A DNA stretch of 64,000 nt. It comes from Paludibacter sp. Its GTDB lineage: Bacteria; Bacteroidota; Bacteroidia; Bacteroidales; Paludibacteraceae. The DNA lies in contig JAFLKK010000004.1 of assembly GCA_019163375.1 (NCBI GenBank), positions 496,001-560,000 on the forward strand, given 5' to 3'. The notes beneath the pieces were generated by a model, which was not told the DNA's origin, searched no databases, and saw nothing but the letters and a program-made list of their open reading frames with translations. The position numbers were made by a program, and so were the translations under genes. This document shows, piece by piece, positions 30,838-41,409 of the stretch (positions are counted from its first letter, which is position 1; the number at the start of each line of letters is the position of its first letter).

Positions 30838-32439
30838 ATGATAGACATTAAAGATTTAGAGAAAACATTGTGGAGTGCTGCTGACAAAATGCGCAGCAAT
30901 ATGGATGCGGCGGAGTATAAACACGTGGTGCTGGGGTTGATATTTCTGAAATATATTTCGGATGCTTTCAATGAACTGCACGATGCATTGCTCGAAGGTA
31001 AAGGCGAGCACGAAGGTGCTAATGCCGAAGATGCTGACGAATACCTGGCACAGAATGTTTTCTTTGTTCCCGAAACAGCCCGCTGGAAGTTCTTACAGGA
31101 TAAAGCCAAACAACCCGAGATAGGCAAACTCATCGACGAGGCCATGGATGCCATTGAACGCATCAACCCTAACCTGAAAGGCGTGTTACCCAAAATATAC
31201 GCCGACCCCGATCTGAACAAACAACGCCTAGGCGAACTGATCGACCTGATAGGAACGATAGGTTTTAATCAGGAAGGACACGAAGCCAAAGATTTGCTGG
31301 GACGCGTGTATGAATATTTCCTCGGACAGTTTGCTGATGCCGAAGGCAAGAGCGGCGGACAATTTTATACCCCTGCCAGCATAGTAAAACTATTGGTAGG
31401 TATGCTCGAACCCTACACAGGGCGGGTCTATGATGGTTGCTGCGGAAGTGGTGGGATGTTTGTACAAAGCGAAAAGTTTGTAAAAGAACATCAGGGAAAT
31501 ATCAAAGACCTATCGATTTACGGACAGGAAAGTAACCCAACGACACTGCGACTGGCCAAGATGAACCTCGCCATACGGGGTATTGATGCCCGTATAGAAT
31601 TGGGCGATACCTTTCTGCACGACAAGCACAAAGACCTGAAGGCTGATTATATCATGGCAAATCCCCCCTTTAATATCAGCGACTGGAGCGGCGAACAACT
31701 GCGCGACGATGCCCGATGGAAATACGGGTTGCCACCCGTGGGTAATGCCAACTACGCCTGGCTGCAACATTTTATCTCCAAGCTTAGCAACAACGGAACA
31801 GCCGGAATAGTACTTGCCAACGGAAGCATGAACAGCAACTCGGGCGGCGAAGGCGAGATACGCAAAAACATGATAGAAGCCGGACTGGTGGATTGTATGG
31901 TGGCATTACCTGCCCAACTGTTTTACAATACCATGATACCAGCGTGTTTGTGGTTTCTTTCAAAAGACCGTACCAACCACAATTTTAGGAATCGTAGTAA
32001 TGAGATTCTGTTTATCGATGCCCGTAAGCTGGGTACGATGGTAAACCGACGAAATAAAGAACTGACGGACGATGATTTGGCATTGATAGAAAATACCTAT
32101 CATGCATGGCGGTCTGGAAATAATACAACACCGGATAATGGTGGTGATACGCAGCCTGACAATGGTAGAGGCGCACGGCCGTGCGCCTCTACAACGGGAA
32201 TGCAATATACCGATATAGCCGGATTCTGCAAAGCAGCCACTATTGACGAAGTGCGCCAAAACAATTATGTATTGATGCCCGGACGCTATGTAGGCACCGA
32301 GGAAGAAGAAATAGACCTGATTCCATTCGAAGATAAAATGAAACCGCTCATCGATAAACTGGCGGAACAATTTGCACAAGGCGAAAAATTACAACAAACC
32401 ATTCGTAAGAACTTAAAAGGCATTGGATATGAGTTCTAA
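30838..32439 (+). CDS. hsdM: Type I restriction-modification DNA methyltransferase subunit
   Basis: A 533-residue N6-adenine methyltransferase, the M subunit of a type I system. N-terminal HsdM_N domain (1-145), then GGQFYTPA (173-180), the AdoMet loop [13 protein letters not shown] (198-210) and the catalytic NPPF (275-278). Compared with relatives there is an unusual Pro/Gly/Asp/Thr stretch at about 428-455 that contains RGARPCAST, encoded by a perfect 28-bp palindrome (32165-32192). This insert is in frame and between the catalytic domain and the C-terminal helices, so the enzyme is probably still active. The hsdS gene overlaps its end. Confidence 0.95.
   Translation: MIDIKDLEKTLWSAADKMRSNMDAAEYKHVVLGLIFLKYISDAFNELHDALLEGKGEHEGANAEDADEYLAQNVFFVPETARWKFLQDKAKQPEIGKLIDEAMDAIERINPNLKGVLPKIYADPDLNKQRLGELIDLIGTIGFNQEGHEAKDLLGRVYEYFLGQFADAEGKSGGQFYTPASIVKLLVGMLEPYTGRVYDGCCGSGGMFVQSEKFVKEHQGNIKDLSIYGQESNPTTLRLAKMNLAIRGIDARIELGDTFLHDKHKDLKADYIMANPPFNISDWSGEQLRDDARWKYGLPPVGNANYAWLQHFISKLSNNGTAGIVLANGSMNSNSGGEGEIRKNMIEAGLVDCMVALPAQLFYNTMIPACLWFLSKDRTNHNFRNRSNEILFIDARKLGTMVNRRNKELTDDDLALIENTYHAWRSGNNTTPDNGGDTQPDNGRGARPCASTTGMQYTDIAGFCKAATIDEVRQNNYVLMPGRYVGTEEEEIDLIPFEDKMKPLIDKLAEQFAQGEKLQQTIRKNLKGIGYEF
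32165..32192. repeat. 28-bp perfect palindrome inside hsdM
   Basis: GTAGAGGCGCACGG followed by its exact reverse complement CCGTGCGCCTCTAC. Palindromes of this build (GTAGAGGCG...CGCCTCTAC) are common as intergenic repeats in Bacteroidetes; here the copy lies in a coding sequence and keeps the frame. Confidence 0.9.
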
Positions 32440-33616
32440 GGAGTGGAAATACATTGCTGCATCGACATTTTGCTATAAAATTGCCGATGGTACTCACGAT
32501 AGTCCCAAAAGGCAAGAAAAAGGAAAAAAATTAATCACATCAAAACATATTAAAGAAAGAGTTATTGATTTCGATAGTGCATATCATATAACCATTGAGG
32601 ATTATACAAAAATAAATCTAAGAAGTAAGGTAGACCAATGGGATGTTTTAATTAGCATGATTGGTGAATATTGTGGATATTGCTATGTTGAAAGAAATAA
32701 GATAATTGATTATGCAGTAAAAAATGTTGGGATATTTAAAACTGGTAGTAAATTAAAAGCTGAATGGTTATATTACTATTTAAATTCAGGTGAAGGAAGA
32801 TCAATCTTATCGAGCCTAAGAAGTGGAACCTCTCAACCATATATATCATTAGGAGCTCTTAGGAATCTACCAATTATGATTCCAGCAGAAGAAAGCACGA
32901 TGAGCGGCATCGTCAATATTCTTTCTTCCTTAGATGATAAAATAGAACTAAACCGCCAAACCAACCAAACACTGGAAGGGATAGCACAAACGCTGTTTCA
33001 GGAAATGTGCCTACCGAAAGGGGAAGAATTGCCGGAGGGGTGGAGAGTTGGGAAGTTGGGAGAAATAATGGAATCGAAAGGAGGTACAACACCTAGTACG
33101 AAAAATGAAGAATTTTGGAATGGTGAGTATAACTGGGTTACTCCAAAAGATTTGTCGAACAAGATTTTCCCAGTATTACTTTCGTCTGAAAGAACAATTA
33201 CTGAAAAAGGATTAAAGCAAATTAGCTCAGGTTTATTACCGAAAGGAACACTTTTAATGTCGTCAAGAGCGCCAATAGGTTATTTTGCAATATCTCAAAT
33301 TCCGGTAGCAATTAATCAGGGATTTATTGCAATTAATGGGAAAAGTGTATCTAACTTATTTCTGTTGTATTATTTAAGAAGCAATATAGAAACAATAAAA
33401 GGAATGGCAAATGGATCTACCTTTCTTGAAATCAGTAAAAGTGTATTTCGTGGGATTGAAATTGTGATTCCACCTAATTCTGTTCTTGAAAAGTTCGATT
33501 TTCAAGTAAAACCTATTTTCGAACAAATCGTTTCCAACGAACAAGAAACCCAAACCCTGATTGCTTTGCGTAATAGTTTATTGCCGAAGTTAATGACGGG
33601 GGAGATAGAAATATAA
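32423..33616 (+). CDS. hsdS: Type I restriction-modification specificity subunit
   Basis: A 397-residue S subunit with two target recognition domains. TRD1 about residues 1-165, first conserved helix at about 170-195 ([20 protein letters not shown]), TRD2 about 205-360 (starting [20 protein letters not shown]) and a second helix at the end ([19 protein letters not shown]). Two TRDs imply a bipartite DNA target. It overlaps the end of hsdM by 17 bases (or 11 if ATG 32429 is used). From here to 36999 the DNA is visibly more AT-rich than hsdM and hsdR. Confidence 0.95.
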   Translation: MDMSSKEWKYIAASTFCYKIADGTHDSPKRQEKGKKLITSKHIKERVIDFDSAYHITIEDYTKINLRSKVDQWDVLISMIGEYCGYCYVERNKIIDYAVKNVGIFKTGSKLKAEWLYYYLNSGEGRSILSSLRSGTSQPYISLGALRNLPIMIPAEESTMSGIVNILSSLDDKIELNRQTNQTLEGIAQTLFQEMCLPKGEELPEGWRVGKLGEIMESKGGTTPSTKNEEFWNGEYNWVTPKDLSNKIFPVLLSSERTITEKGLKQISSGLLPKGTLLMSSRAPIGYFAISQIPVAINQGFIAINGKSVSNLFLLYYLRSNIETIKGMANGSTFLEISKSVFRGIEIVIPPNSVLEKFDFQVKPIFEQIVSNEQETQTLIALRNSLLPKLMTGEIEI

Positions 33617-33661
33617 AAATAAGTATTATTTTTACATCAATTATTTATAAAAGACGCAGAT

Positions 33662-35047
33662 ATGGAAATTAGTTTAAGACTGAAAACTGGCAAAGAGATC
33701 AGATTAAAAGCAATATATTCTATAGATAATCCTGAAGAATCAAATATTTATCGGTTAGTTTCTCCTACTGGTGAAGTCTATATGAAACTTGAACTCAAAG
33801 ATGCCGGGTTTGAAATAATCGAAAAGGATTTAGACATTGAAGAAGACGAATCGGACCTCAAAGAAAAGTTAGAAGAATTATTAGTCATAATGAATCCTCA
33901 ACAGTCTTCAATTGGTACAGAAGATAATGAGATGGATAATGATGAAGATGATAATTCCGCAAATCCGTATGATCCTGAAACAATACGAGTAGATACTAAA
34001 TCTTTCTCTTTAAGGCAAGTATACGACATGATTAAAATTAGTGATATTGACTTATCACCTGATTTTCAGCGCAACTTAGTTTGGGATAATCTAAGAAAAT
34101 CCAGATTAATTGAATCTATATTACTGCGTATTCCACTACCGATGTTTTATTTTGCTCAGGATGAAGAAGGACGTATTTCAGTTGTTGATGGATTACAACG
34201 GTTAAGTACAATTCGTGATTTCATGGATAATAAGTTTGCATTAAATGGTCTTGAATATCTACAAGCTAAATGTGGCGGAAAATACTTTAATCTTGAGGAT
34301 AAGACAAAATCAATTGATGCAAAATATTTTAGGTGGTTTAACATGACGCAAATTACAGTAAATGTAATAGACCCATCCTCACCTTTTAAATTGAAATATG
34401 ATATCTTCCGACGTATTAATACAGGAGGTCAGCCATTAAATGCGCAAGAAATAAGGAATTGTTTAGCGACCAACAAATTAAGATCGGTGTTACGACAGAT
34501 GTCGCAACTTGATAGTTTTAAAGAGGCAACAGGTTGGAGTGTAAAGGATGTTCGTATGGAGGCTCAAGAGTTAGCCTTAAGATTTATTATGTTTCATAGG
34601 AAATATAGTACAGATAAAACATTAAACAATTATTCAGGAAATATTGAATATGAACTAAACACTCTTACCGAAACTCTCAATAAAGACAAAAATTACGATT
34701 TTGCAAATTATGTTTCTTTATTTAATACTGCAATGGTAAATGCACACCATTTATTTGGAAATTATAGTTTTAGAAAATGTTCTGTAGAACATCTTCAACC
34801 GGGCGCAAGAAGACAATTGATCAACAAAGCTTTATTTGTTAGCTGGGCAGTATTACTTAGTCAGTTTAATGAATTTGATGTAGCAATAAGCAATGATAAA
34901 GATTCTTTTGCGTTTCCTTTAGCTCAAAGAATCAGTGAAGACTTTGACTTATTAATGTATCTTACTTATAGTACAAATTCAAAGGCAAATATACAGGCAT
35001 CTTTCAATGCCGCAAATGAAATAATTAATAATCATTTAAAAATTTGA
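33662..35047 (+). CDS. DUF262-domain protein of the cassette in the restriction operon
   Basis: A 461-residue protein. Residues 1-115 form an N-terminal extension with an acidic low-complexity stretch (EDNEMDNDEDDN). A DUF262 domain (ParB/Srx-like nuclease fold, as in the GmrS half of GmrSD) lies at about 118-290: LSPDFQRNLVW near 131-141 and the DGLQRLST motif at 176-183, a variant of the usual DGQQRLTT. The C-terminal 170 residues are helical; I see no HNH (DUF1524) nuclease motif. It starts 45 bp after hsdS and ends 3 bp before the ATPase gene. Role in defence is inferred from context. Confidence 0.85.
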   Translation: MEISLRLKTGKEIRLKAIYSIDNPEESNIYRLVSPTGEVYMKLELKDAGFEIIEKDLDIEEDESDLKEKLEELLVIMNPQQSSIGTEDNEMDNDEDDNSANPYDPETIRVDTKSFSLRQVYDMIKISDIDLSPDFQRNLVWDNLRKSRLIESILLRIPLPMFYFAQDEEGRISVVDGLQRLSTIRDFMDNKFALNGLEYLQAKCGGKYFNLEDKTKSIDAKYFRWFNMTQITVNVIDPSSPFKLKYDIFRRINTGGQPLNAQEIRNCLATNKLRSVLRQMSQLDSFKEATGWSVKDVRMEAQELALRFIMFHRKYSTDKTLNNYSGNIEYELNTLTETLNKDKNYDFANYVSLFNTAMVNAHHLFGNYSFRKCSVEHLQPGARRQLINKALFVSWAVLLSQFNEFDVAISNDKDSFAFPLAQRISEDFDLLMYLTYSTNSKANIQASFNAANEIINNHLKI

Positions 35048-35050
35048 GAA

Positions 35051-36184
35051 ATGAGTGATTTAAGAATAATCAACTTTAAATGTTTTGAAGATATTAGCAT
35101 ACCTGTTAATCAACTTACAGTATTGGCTGGAGCAAATGGATATGGCAAAAGTACTGCTATTCAATCCATATTGTTTTTGAGACATACAATTGAAAGTGAT
35201 TTTAAATTGCATGAGAACTTTTATATGACGGGGAATGCTGAAACTAACACTGAAGTTTCTTTGAACTCGGGATATCTTTTATCTTTAGGTAACAGTGCAC
35301 ATATCATAAACAGAAATTCAAATTCTAACGATATTGGGATTGGGATCTTTACGCTATATAATGAAATAAAAGCTGAATATGAGGCCAATAATCTTGAATC
35401 AGATCTTTATTTAAAAGTGAAATCTATAAAAGCCGATGAAAGAAGAGAACCAATTGTAAAAAAAGAATTTTATTACTTGAATGCGGAAAGAATTGGACCT
35501 AGATTTAGTCAAAATCTACAATACTTTGATTTTCCTAATGCAGGATTTCAAGGTGAATATGTAGCTCAATTGATTTCAGAAAGAAGTGGTTATTTGCCAG
35601 TTGACAAGGAACGATTATTTAAAGATACAGCTAATCCTGGATTAGAATTTCAAGTCAATGAATGGCTAAACTTTATCATGCCAGGTGTAAGAATATCGGC
35701 AAAAAGAAGTAATGAAACATTTACGGCTCAAATCCAGATTGAAAACACTTACACAAAAGGTGAACCAATAACAGCAACTAATATTGGGTTTGGAATAAGT
35801 TATGTTTTACCAATAATAGCTACAGGTTTAATTGCAAAAAAAGATAGCTATTTTATTGTTGAAAATCCTGAAGCACATCTTCATCCTGCTGCACAAACGA
35901 ACATTGGATTTTTTTTAGGAATGGTTGCAAATAATGGAGTTAAAGTGGTTGTAGAAACACATAGCGATCATGTTATAAATGGGATTCAAATAGCAGTTGC
36001 AAGCAAAGTGATTAAATCAGACAAAGTAACAATAAACTTTTTCTCAGAATCTCGAAGTAAAAGTCAACCCAATGTAAAAAGTATAAACTTAAAAGAGAAT
36101 GGGGAGCTAACAGAATGGCCTAAAGGTTTCTTCGATCAGACCCAAATAGATTATGCTCAACTTATTAATTTAAGAAGAGGATGA
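35051..36184 (+). CDS. AAA ATPase with DUF3696 (OLD/ABC-type)
   Basis: A 377-residue ATPase. Walker A GANGYGKS at 27-34, Walker B-like IVENPEAHLHP ending at 279 and the His switch VETHSDH at 301-307, all typical of the SMC/OLD-like AAA_15/AAA_21 group. The last 60 residues match the DUF3696 type (NLKENGELTEWPKGFFDQ). No TOPRIM nuclease is fused. Its stop overlaps the start of the next gene by four bases (ATGA), so the two are coupled. ATPases of this group drive several anti-phage systems together with a separate effector; here the partners would be the DUF262 protein and the unknown protein. Confidence 0.88.
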   Translation: MSDLRIINFKCFEDISIPVNQLTVLAGANGYGKSTAIQSILFLRHTIESDFKLHENFYMTGNAETNTEVSLNSGYLLSLGNSAHIINRNSNSNDIGIGIFTLYNEIKAEYEANNLESDLYLKVKSIKADERREPIVKKEFYYLNAERIGPRFSQNLQYFDFPNAGFQGEYVAQLISERSGYLPVDKERLFKDTANPGLEFQVNEWLNFIMPGVRISAKRSNETFTAQIQIENTYTKGEPITATNIGFGISYVLPIIATGLIAKKDSYFIVENPEAHLHPAAQTNIGFFLGMVANNGVKVVVETHSDHVINGIQIAVASKVIKSDKVTINFFSESRSKSQPNVKSINLKENGELTEWPKGFFDQTQIDYAQLINLRRG

Positions 36185-36999
36185 GAAATTATTATTTATT
36201 AGAATCGGCTTTAAGAGTTGGATCAGTAGCAGAACTGGAAAGAGGTCTCATTAATTTGAATTCTATAATTTTAAATAGAGACCAAGAGCATGATAATTTT
36301 ATTCGAAACTCATCTATTTGGGAATGTGACACAACTCAAGGGCTAGTTTATGAAATGTTTAGTGGGATAGTTAATGATGAGTTGAAAAGAGTTATTCCAG
36401 ATCTTTTTAGATCATTCACAGAACAAGATTCTATTTACATTAATCATAACCAAATGGATAATGATTATCCAAATGATTGTAATGGGTTTACGGGATTTGA
36501 TTTTTCATTGTCCATTATTCCACCAGATAGACAGGTTGTAGATATACCTACTTACAACATATTTAAACAACGATGCTTAGAATCAAAAGCATTTGTTTCA
36601 ATACAAAGTTTCTGGGATAATAGAAATGAGCTTTTCCCCTCTTTGATTTTATTAGATAGAGTCTGGAATCAAATTAGACATTTGTCTCTTGCTGATCCTA
36701 GATTTAAATTGATTCATGCAAAATTGAAAAGACTTAATGAGTTTACTCAAAGCTGGGAAACAGGTAGTTTTGATATTGTTGGCCTTGGCTTAGACAATTC
36801 ACCAGATACTCCAAAAAGAATTAAAGAAACACTTGCATTGAGAACTTTTAATTGTGGTCTAAATGGAGATAAAGTTTTTAGTTTACATATTAAATGGGAT
36901 TTTGGTGCTCAGCCATTTAGACTTTACTATTATCCAAATGAGCCCACTAAAAAAGTTTATGTTGGATATATTGGAGGTAAAGCTGAAATAGGATTTTAA
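36181..36999 (+). CDS. Unknown protein, third gene of the cassette
   Basis: A 272-residue protein of no recognised family. No signal peptide or membrane segment. The N-terminal 60 residues are helical; the middle is rich in aromatic residues ([20 protein letters not shown]), and the C-terminal 40 form a strand-rich unit ending [20 protein letters not shown]. Its start overlaps the ATPase stop by four bases and its stop shares one base with the hsdR ATG, so it is firmly embedded in the operon. By position it could be the effector or sensor of a DUF262-ATPase module, but nothing in the sequence shows catalysis. Confidence 0.75.
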   Translation: MRNYYLLESALRVGSVAELERGLINLNSIILNRDQEHDNFIRNSSIWECDTTQGLVYEMFSGIVNDELKRVIPDLFRSFTEQDSIYINHNQMDNDYPNDCNGFTGFDFSLSIIPPDRQVVDIPTYNIFKQRCLESKAFVSIQSFWDNRNELFPSLILLDRVWNQIRHLSLADPRFKLIHAKLKRLNEFTQSWETGSFDIVGLGLDNSPDTPKRIKETLALRTFNCGLNGDKVFSLHIKWDFGAQPFRLYYYPNEPTKKVYVGYIGGKAEIGF

Positions 37000-39900
37000 T
37001 GAAACACATCACCGAATCCGAAATAGAACAAATAGCATTAGATATTCTGAACGAAGAGTTAGGATACACGGTGTTGTATGGTCCCGATCTGGCAGATGGT
37101 ACGCACAAGGAGCGGGAGTTTGGAGATGTGGTGTTGAATAAACGGCTACGCCATGCCATAGACAAGCTAAACCCGGATATTCCGGCAGAGGCGCGCGAAG
37201 AGGCTTTTAAAAAAGTGTTGCGTACCACGTCGGTGAATGCGTTGGATAATAACGAGCACTTCCACCGTATGCTTACCGAGGGCATTGATGTAAAGTTCGG
37301 AACGGGTGATGGCAAATCAAAAACGGATAAAGTATGGTTGTTGGATTACAGCCGTCCACAGAACAATGAGTTTCTGGCGGTAAACCAGTTGACCATTGTA
37401 GAGAATCACGTCAACAAACGCCCCGATATTGTTTTGTTCGTCAACGGCTTGCCATTGGTAGTGATAGAACTGAAAAATGCAGTAGATGAGAACGCGGGTG
37501 TACCCGATGCATACAACCAACTGCAAACCTACAAACAAGTGATCCCGTCGCTCTTTACCTACAATGCGTTTATGATAGCCAGCGATGGTTGGTTTGCCAA
37601 AGCGGGTACGCTAAGCTCGGACTATAACCGCTTTATGGAGTGGAAAACAGCAGACGGCATCACCATAATAGATACCGAAACACAACCCGAAATGGAACCC
37701 ATGATGCTGGGGCTGCTGAATAAAAGCACGCTGCTGGATGTATTGCGTCATTTCATCGTGTACGAAAAGACCAAAGAGAAAACCATCAAGAAAATGGCGG
37801 CCTATCACCAGTACTATGCGGTGAACAAAGCCATTGAAAATACGGTAAGAGCTTCGGCAGTAAACAATCTACTAAGCGCACCGCCCGAACAATTTGGTTT
37901 AGCCAATGCCAAGCATCAGGCAAAAGGCGACAAACGCGCGGGGGTGGTATGGCATACGCAAGGCAGCGGCAAGAGCCTGAGCATGGTGTTTTACACCGGA
38001 AAGTTGGTGTTGTCCGACGAAATGAATAACCCTACCATTGTGGTACTCACCGACCGCAACGACTTAGATCAACAACTCTTCGAAACCTTCGGCAGTTGCG
38101 AACAACTGATACGGCAGAAACCCAAACAAGCCGAAAGCAGGGATGACCTGAAAGAAAAACTATCGGTAGCTTCTGGTGGCGTGGTGTTTACCACCATACA
38201 GAAGTTTATGCCCGAAACGGCGGTAGAAACCTATCCTAAATTATCGGACCGACGAAACATCGTAGTAATGGCAGATGAAGCACATCGCAGCCAGTACGAT
38301 TTTATCGACGGATATGCCAAACACATGCGGGATGCATTGCCCAATGCTACCTTTATCGGTTTTACGGGTACGCCCATCGAAAAAGAAGATCGCAACACCC
38401 AAGCAGTGTTCGGCGATTATATCGATGTATATGATATTCAGCAAGCCGTGGAAGATGGTGCTACCGTGCGCATCTACTACGAAAGTCGGTTGGCAAAGAT
38501 AGCCTTGAGCGAAGCCGACCAAAAGCTGATGGATGAGCGTGTGGAAGAAGTGACCGAGGATGACGAACTCACCGACAAACAAAAACGCTTTGCCCGCTGG
38601 GCGAGTAAAGAAGCCATAGTCGGTAGCGAACAACGACTAAAACAAGTGGCGCTCGACCTGGTAACGCACTTCGAAAACCGCACCTCGGCGGTGGAAGGCA
38701 AAGGAATGATTGTAGGCATGAGTAGGCGAAACTGCGTAAGTTTGCACCGGGAAATTATCAAGCTTCGCCCCCACTGGTACCATGCCGACGACGATAAAGG
38801 AACGATAAAAGTCATCATGACCGGTTCGGCCAGTGATCCGCTGGACTGGCAGGAACATATCCGCAATAAATCCAAGCGAAAAGCCATTGGCGATCGGTTG
38901 AAGGATCCGAAAGATCCCTTGCAACTGGTCATCGTGCGCGATATGTGGCTCACGGGATTTGATGCACCTTGCCTGCATACGCTTTATATCGACAAACCCA
39001 TGAACGGACATAACCTGATGCAAGCCATTGCACGGGTAAACCGGGTGTTTGGAGATAAGGAAGGCGGACTGGTGGTAGATTATATCGGCATAGCACAGGA
39101 TTTGAAAAATGCACTGGCTATCTATACCGAAAGCAGCGGCAAGGGACAACTCACCTTCGACCAGGCGGATGCGGTAGCCAAGATGCTGGATTTCTACGAT
39201 ATCGTAGTGGACATGTTCGGAAGCTTCGACTATAAACGCTACTTCAGCTTACCACCCAAAGAAAGACTCAACTTTATACTGGATGCGTCCAACTATATAC
39301 TGGGGCTGAAAGATGAGAACGGTCGTAACGGCAAGCAACGCTTCAAAGACCATGTCACCAAGCTGCAAAAAGCATTCGGAATATCGGTTCCACACCCAAA
39401 AGCCTTTGAGATTCGTGATGATCTGGCATTCTTTCAGGCTATCAAAGCCCGCTTTGCTAAGTTCGACGAAACAAAAAAGAAACGGACTGCCGAGGAAATA
39501 GAAACGGCTATCCGTCAAATCATCAACGATGCCATTATTTCTACCGAAGTGGTGGATATATTTGATGCTGCCGGCATAGCCAAGCCCAGCATTGAAATTC
39601 TGACCGATGAATTTCTGGCACAGATAAAAGGATTACCCCGCAAGAACCTGGCGTTGGAATTACTGAAACGCCTGTTGAACGATGAGATAAAGAAACGTTC
39701 GGGTATCAACATTATACAAGGTAAGAAGTTTTCGGAGATGCTTGCCGATGCAGTAAAACGTTACCAAAACGGGTTAATAGAAGCTGCACAGATTATTGAT
39801 GAATTGATAAAACTGGCGCAGGAAATAAAAGAAGCCGACAAGCGTGGCGAAAAACTAAACCTGCGACAAGATGAGTTAGCTTTCTATGATGCGTTGGCCG

Positions 39901-40166
39901 ACAACCCGAATGCAGAAACGATACTGGGTGATGATATTATGAAACACATAGCCCACGAACTGGTGGAAAGCGTGCGCCGCAATACCTCCATCGACTGGCA
40001 ATTGAAAGAAAGCGTACAAGCAAAACTACGGGTAATGGTGAAACGTATTCTGCGGAAATACAAATACCCGCCTGATGATCCGAAAACAGGAGAATATACA
40101 GTTTCTGTTACCAAAGTGCTTGAACAAGCAGAGCAATTGGCCGATTATTGGACAAGAGAAGAATAG
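36999..40166 (+). CDS. hsdR: Type I restriction endonuclease, DNA translocase subunit
   Basis: A 1055-residue R subunit. Nuclease core Asp143...Glu157-Leu-Lys159 ([18 protein letters not shown]) is an intact PD-(D/E)xK site. Motor: Walker A GSGKS (322-326 in [11 protein letters not shown]) and DEAH box 426-429 ([12 protein letters not shown]), then SF2 motif [12 protein letters not shown]. The C-terminal 250 residues are helical and should bind the M2S core. Both active sites are intact, so the enzyme is probably functional. GC content looks like hsdM and unlike the preceding four genes. Confidence 0.95.
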   Translation: MKHITESEIEQIALDILNEELGYTVLYGPDLADGTHKEREFGDVVLNKRLRHAIDKLNPDIPAEAREEAFKKVLRTTSVNALDNNEHFHRMLTEGIDVKFGTGDGKSKTDKVWLLDYSRPQNNEFLAVNQLTIVENHVNKRPDIVLFVNGLPLVVIELKNAVDENAGVPDAYNQLQTYKQVIPSLFTYNAFMIASDGWFAKAGTLSSDYNRFMEWKTADGITIIDTETQPEMEPMMLGLLNKSTLLDVLRHFIVYEKTKEKTIKKMAAYHQYYAVNKAIENTVRASAVNNLLSAPPEQFGLANAKHQAKGDKRAGVVWHTQGSGKSLSMVFYTGKLVLSDEMNNPTIVVLTDRNDLDQQLFETFGSCEQLIRQKPKQAESRDDLKEKLSVASGGVVFTTIQKFMPETAVETYPKLSDRRNIVVMADEAHRSQYDFIDGYAKHMRDALPNATFIGFTGTPIEKEDRNTQAVFGDYIDVYDIQQAVEDGATVRIYYESRLAKIALSEADQKLMDERVEEVTEDDELTDKQKRFARWASKEAIVGSEQRLKQVALDLVTHFENRTSAVEGKGMIVGMSRRNCVSLHREIIKLRPHWYHADDDKGTIKVIMTGSASDPLDWQEHIRNKSKRKAIGDRLKDPKDPLQLVIVRDMWLTGFDAPCLHTLYIDKPMNGHNLMQAIARVNRVFGDKEGGLVVDYIGIAQDLKNALAIYTESSGKGQLTFDQADAVAKMLDFYDIVVDMFGSFDYKRYFSLPPKERLNFILDASNYILGLKDENGRNGKQRFKDHVTKLQKAFGISVPHPKAFEIRDDLAFFQAIKARFAKFDETKKKRTAEEIETAIRQIINDAIISTEVVDIFDAAGIAKPSIEILTDEFLAQIKGLPRKNLALELLKRLLNDEIKKRSGINIIQGKKFSEMLADAVKRYQNGLIEAAQIIDELIKLAQEIKEADKRGEKLNLRQDELAFYDALADNPNAETILGDDIMKHIAHELVESVRRNTSIDWQLKESVQAKLRVMVKRILRKYKYPPDDPKTGEYTVSVTKVLEQAEQLADYWTREE

Positions 40167-40220
40167 TTTTACTCATTCATCAAGTAGGATAAAATCATTT
40201 ATAAAAAAAAGCAAATAGAT

Positions 40221-40625
40221 ATGAATGGAGAATATAAAGAACAATTACCTATTGGGTTTGGCAATTTGATTGTAACTAAAAATGACTATTATATTCAAAT
40301 AGAATTACCGGGTCCAGATAAAAGATACGCGAAAGAGATTTTGACAATTTACAAGCACAATATGGACAATTATATTGAAGCCTATAAATCAAATTGGAAA
40401 AAGTACCTTGAACTAAAAGAAATGAAGTCCATTTTAGGTGATGAATTTTCAACAAAGGGCGAACTCGATATGACTATAAATATTGGTGATTGTTTTGAAG
40501 GTGTATGTATAAATGCTTATCATAAGAGTATTAATTCGGAAACTGAAATCAACAATATGATTGGCTCAATACAATGGGCGAAGGAAAAAGGTCCCAAGAT
40601 CATGGATATTTTAAACGAGCATTGA
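40221..40625 (+). CDS. Hypothetical protein, 134 aa, after hsdR
   Basis: An unrecognised 134-residue soluble protein, 54 bp after hsdR and AT-rich like the cassette genes. It has no signal peptide. Visible features are an N-terminal strand-rich part (IGFGNLIVTKNDYYIQIELP) and two helices near the end (EINNMIGSIQWAKEKGPKIM). It could belong to the restriction operon or be an independent accessory gene. A palindromic-element relative follows it at about 40694. Confidence 0.6.
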   Translation: MNGEYKEQLPIGFGNLIVTKNDYYIQIELPGPDKRYAKEILTIYKHNMDNYIEAYKSNWKKYLELKEMKSILGDEFSTKGELDMTINIGDCFEGVCINAYHKSINSETEINNMIGSIQWAKEKGPKIMDILNEH

Positions 40626-40693
40626 GGAGCTCAAAAAAATATGTTTATCGTTGAATCATTCAGATTAAGCATAAATTAGTACTTAGTTCATCC

Positions 40694-40740
40694 TCATGCT
40701 GGCGTGGGTCTATGACCCGGGATAAACAAAGCGAGACGTT
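40694..40740. repeat. Short relative of the palindromic element
   Basis: Contains GGGTCTATGACCCGGGATAA followed by ACAAAG, which aligns with TCTGTGACCCGTGACAAACA of the elements at 1.0 and 1.8 kb. GGGTC/GACCC makes a small hairpin. It lies between orf134 and the convergent pnuC gene. Confidence 0.5.
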
Positions 40741-40756
40741 GCGTAATGCTGTTGTT

Positions 40757-41341
40757 TTATTTTTGTTCGGCAGCTTTTTTCCATGCTCTATAGCCAACTG
40801 CTGCCATGATGGTGTAGATAACAAACAGGATGGCTGTTGGGTACAGGCCTTTGTAGAAGTACAGGCCGGCGCAGAGTGCATCGGCAACAATCCATACAAT
40901 CCAGTTCTCGATGAGCTTGCGGGCCAGCATCCACGTCCCCACTATGCTGAGCGCACCCACTACCGAGTCGGCCTTGGGAATGGGGGAGTCGGTGTATCTG
41001 CTCAATACCAGATAGTAAATAATGTAAATCAATGCTGTGGCGATGCATAGCTGTACAAACAACCGTTTTGTGAGTTGGGTGGCCGGCATTTCTTTGCCTG
41101 CTAGGTCGTCGCCATGTTTCCAGTTTATCCAGCCGTAGATGCTTATTACCACATAGTAAAACTGAAGACTCATGTCGGCGTAAAACTTCGTCTGGAAAAA
41201 TATCACGATATAGAACAAAGACGAAATGATTCCGAAAAACCACAAACTGAGTTTTTGCTTAATGGACAGGTACAAGTAGATGAGGCTTAATATGGCGCCA
41301 ACAATTTCTATCCAATTGGTTTTAATGTATTCCAGTATCAT
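40757..41341 (-). CDS. pnuC: PnuC-family nicotinamide riboside/vitamin transporter
   Basis: A 194-residue inner-membrane facilitator with about seven hydrophobic segments. Typical PnuC parts: an N-terminal IVGAILSLIYLYLSIKQKLSLWFFG, a central YYVVISIYGWINWKHG with the conserved WxxW-type tryptophans, and C-terminal ENWIVWIVADALCAGLYFYKGL. PnuC proteins take up nicotinamide riboside; close relatives take up thiamine (PnuT) or riboflavin, and sequence alone does not settle the substrate here. The start lies only about 20 bases after a terminator-like hairpin that follows ctpA-like gene 41410. Confidence 0.9.
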   Translation of the reverse strand: MILEYIKTNWIEIVGAILSLIYLYLSIKQKLSLWFFGIISSLFYIVIFFQTKFYADMSLQFYYVVISIYGWINWKHGDDLAGKEMPATQLTKRLFVQLCIATALIYIIYYLVLSRYTDSPIPKADSVVGALSIVGTWMLARKLIENWIVWIVADALCAGLYFYKGLYPTAILFVIYTIMAAVGYRAWKKAAEQK

Positions 41342-41359
41342 TTTTCGGTGTATAAAAAA

Positions 41360-41396
41360 ATCCCCTAAAAGAAGCTTTCGGATTCTTTTAGGGGAT
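41360..41396 (-). terminator. Terminator between the S41 protease and pnuC
   Basis: Stem ATCCCCTAAAAGAA (41360-41373) / TTCTTTTAGGGGAT (41383-41396), 14 bp perfect, loop of 9; on the minus strand followed by seven T residues. It ends the protease transcript but lies about 20 bases before the pnuC ATG, with no room for a separate promoter behind it. Confidence 0.85.
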
Positions 41397-41409
41397 GAGC
41401 TATGATTGT

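Noticed and set aside
30838-40166. BREX, DISARM or PARIS system
   Set aside because: No PglX/BrxC, DrmA/B or TOPRIM-type AriB partner is present; the genes are a type I hsd operon with a DUF262/DUF3696 cassette.
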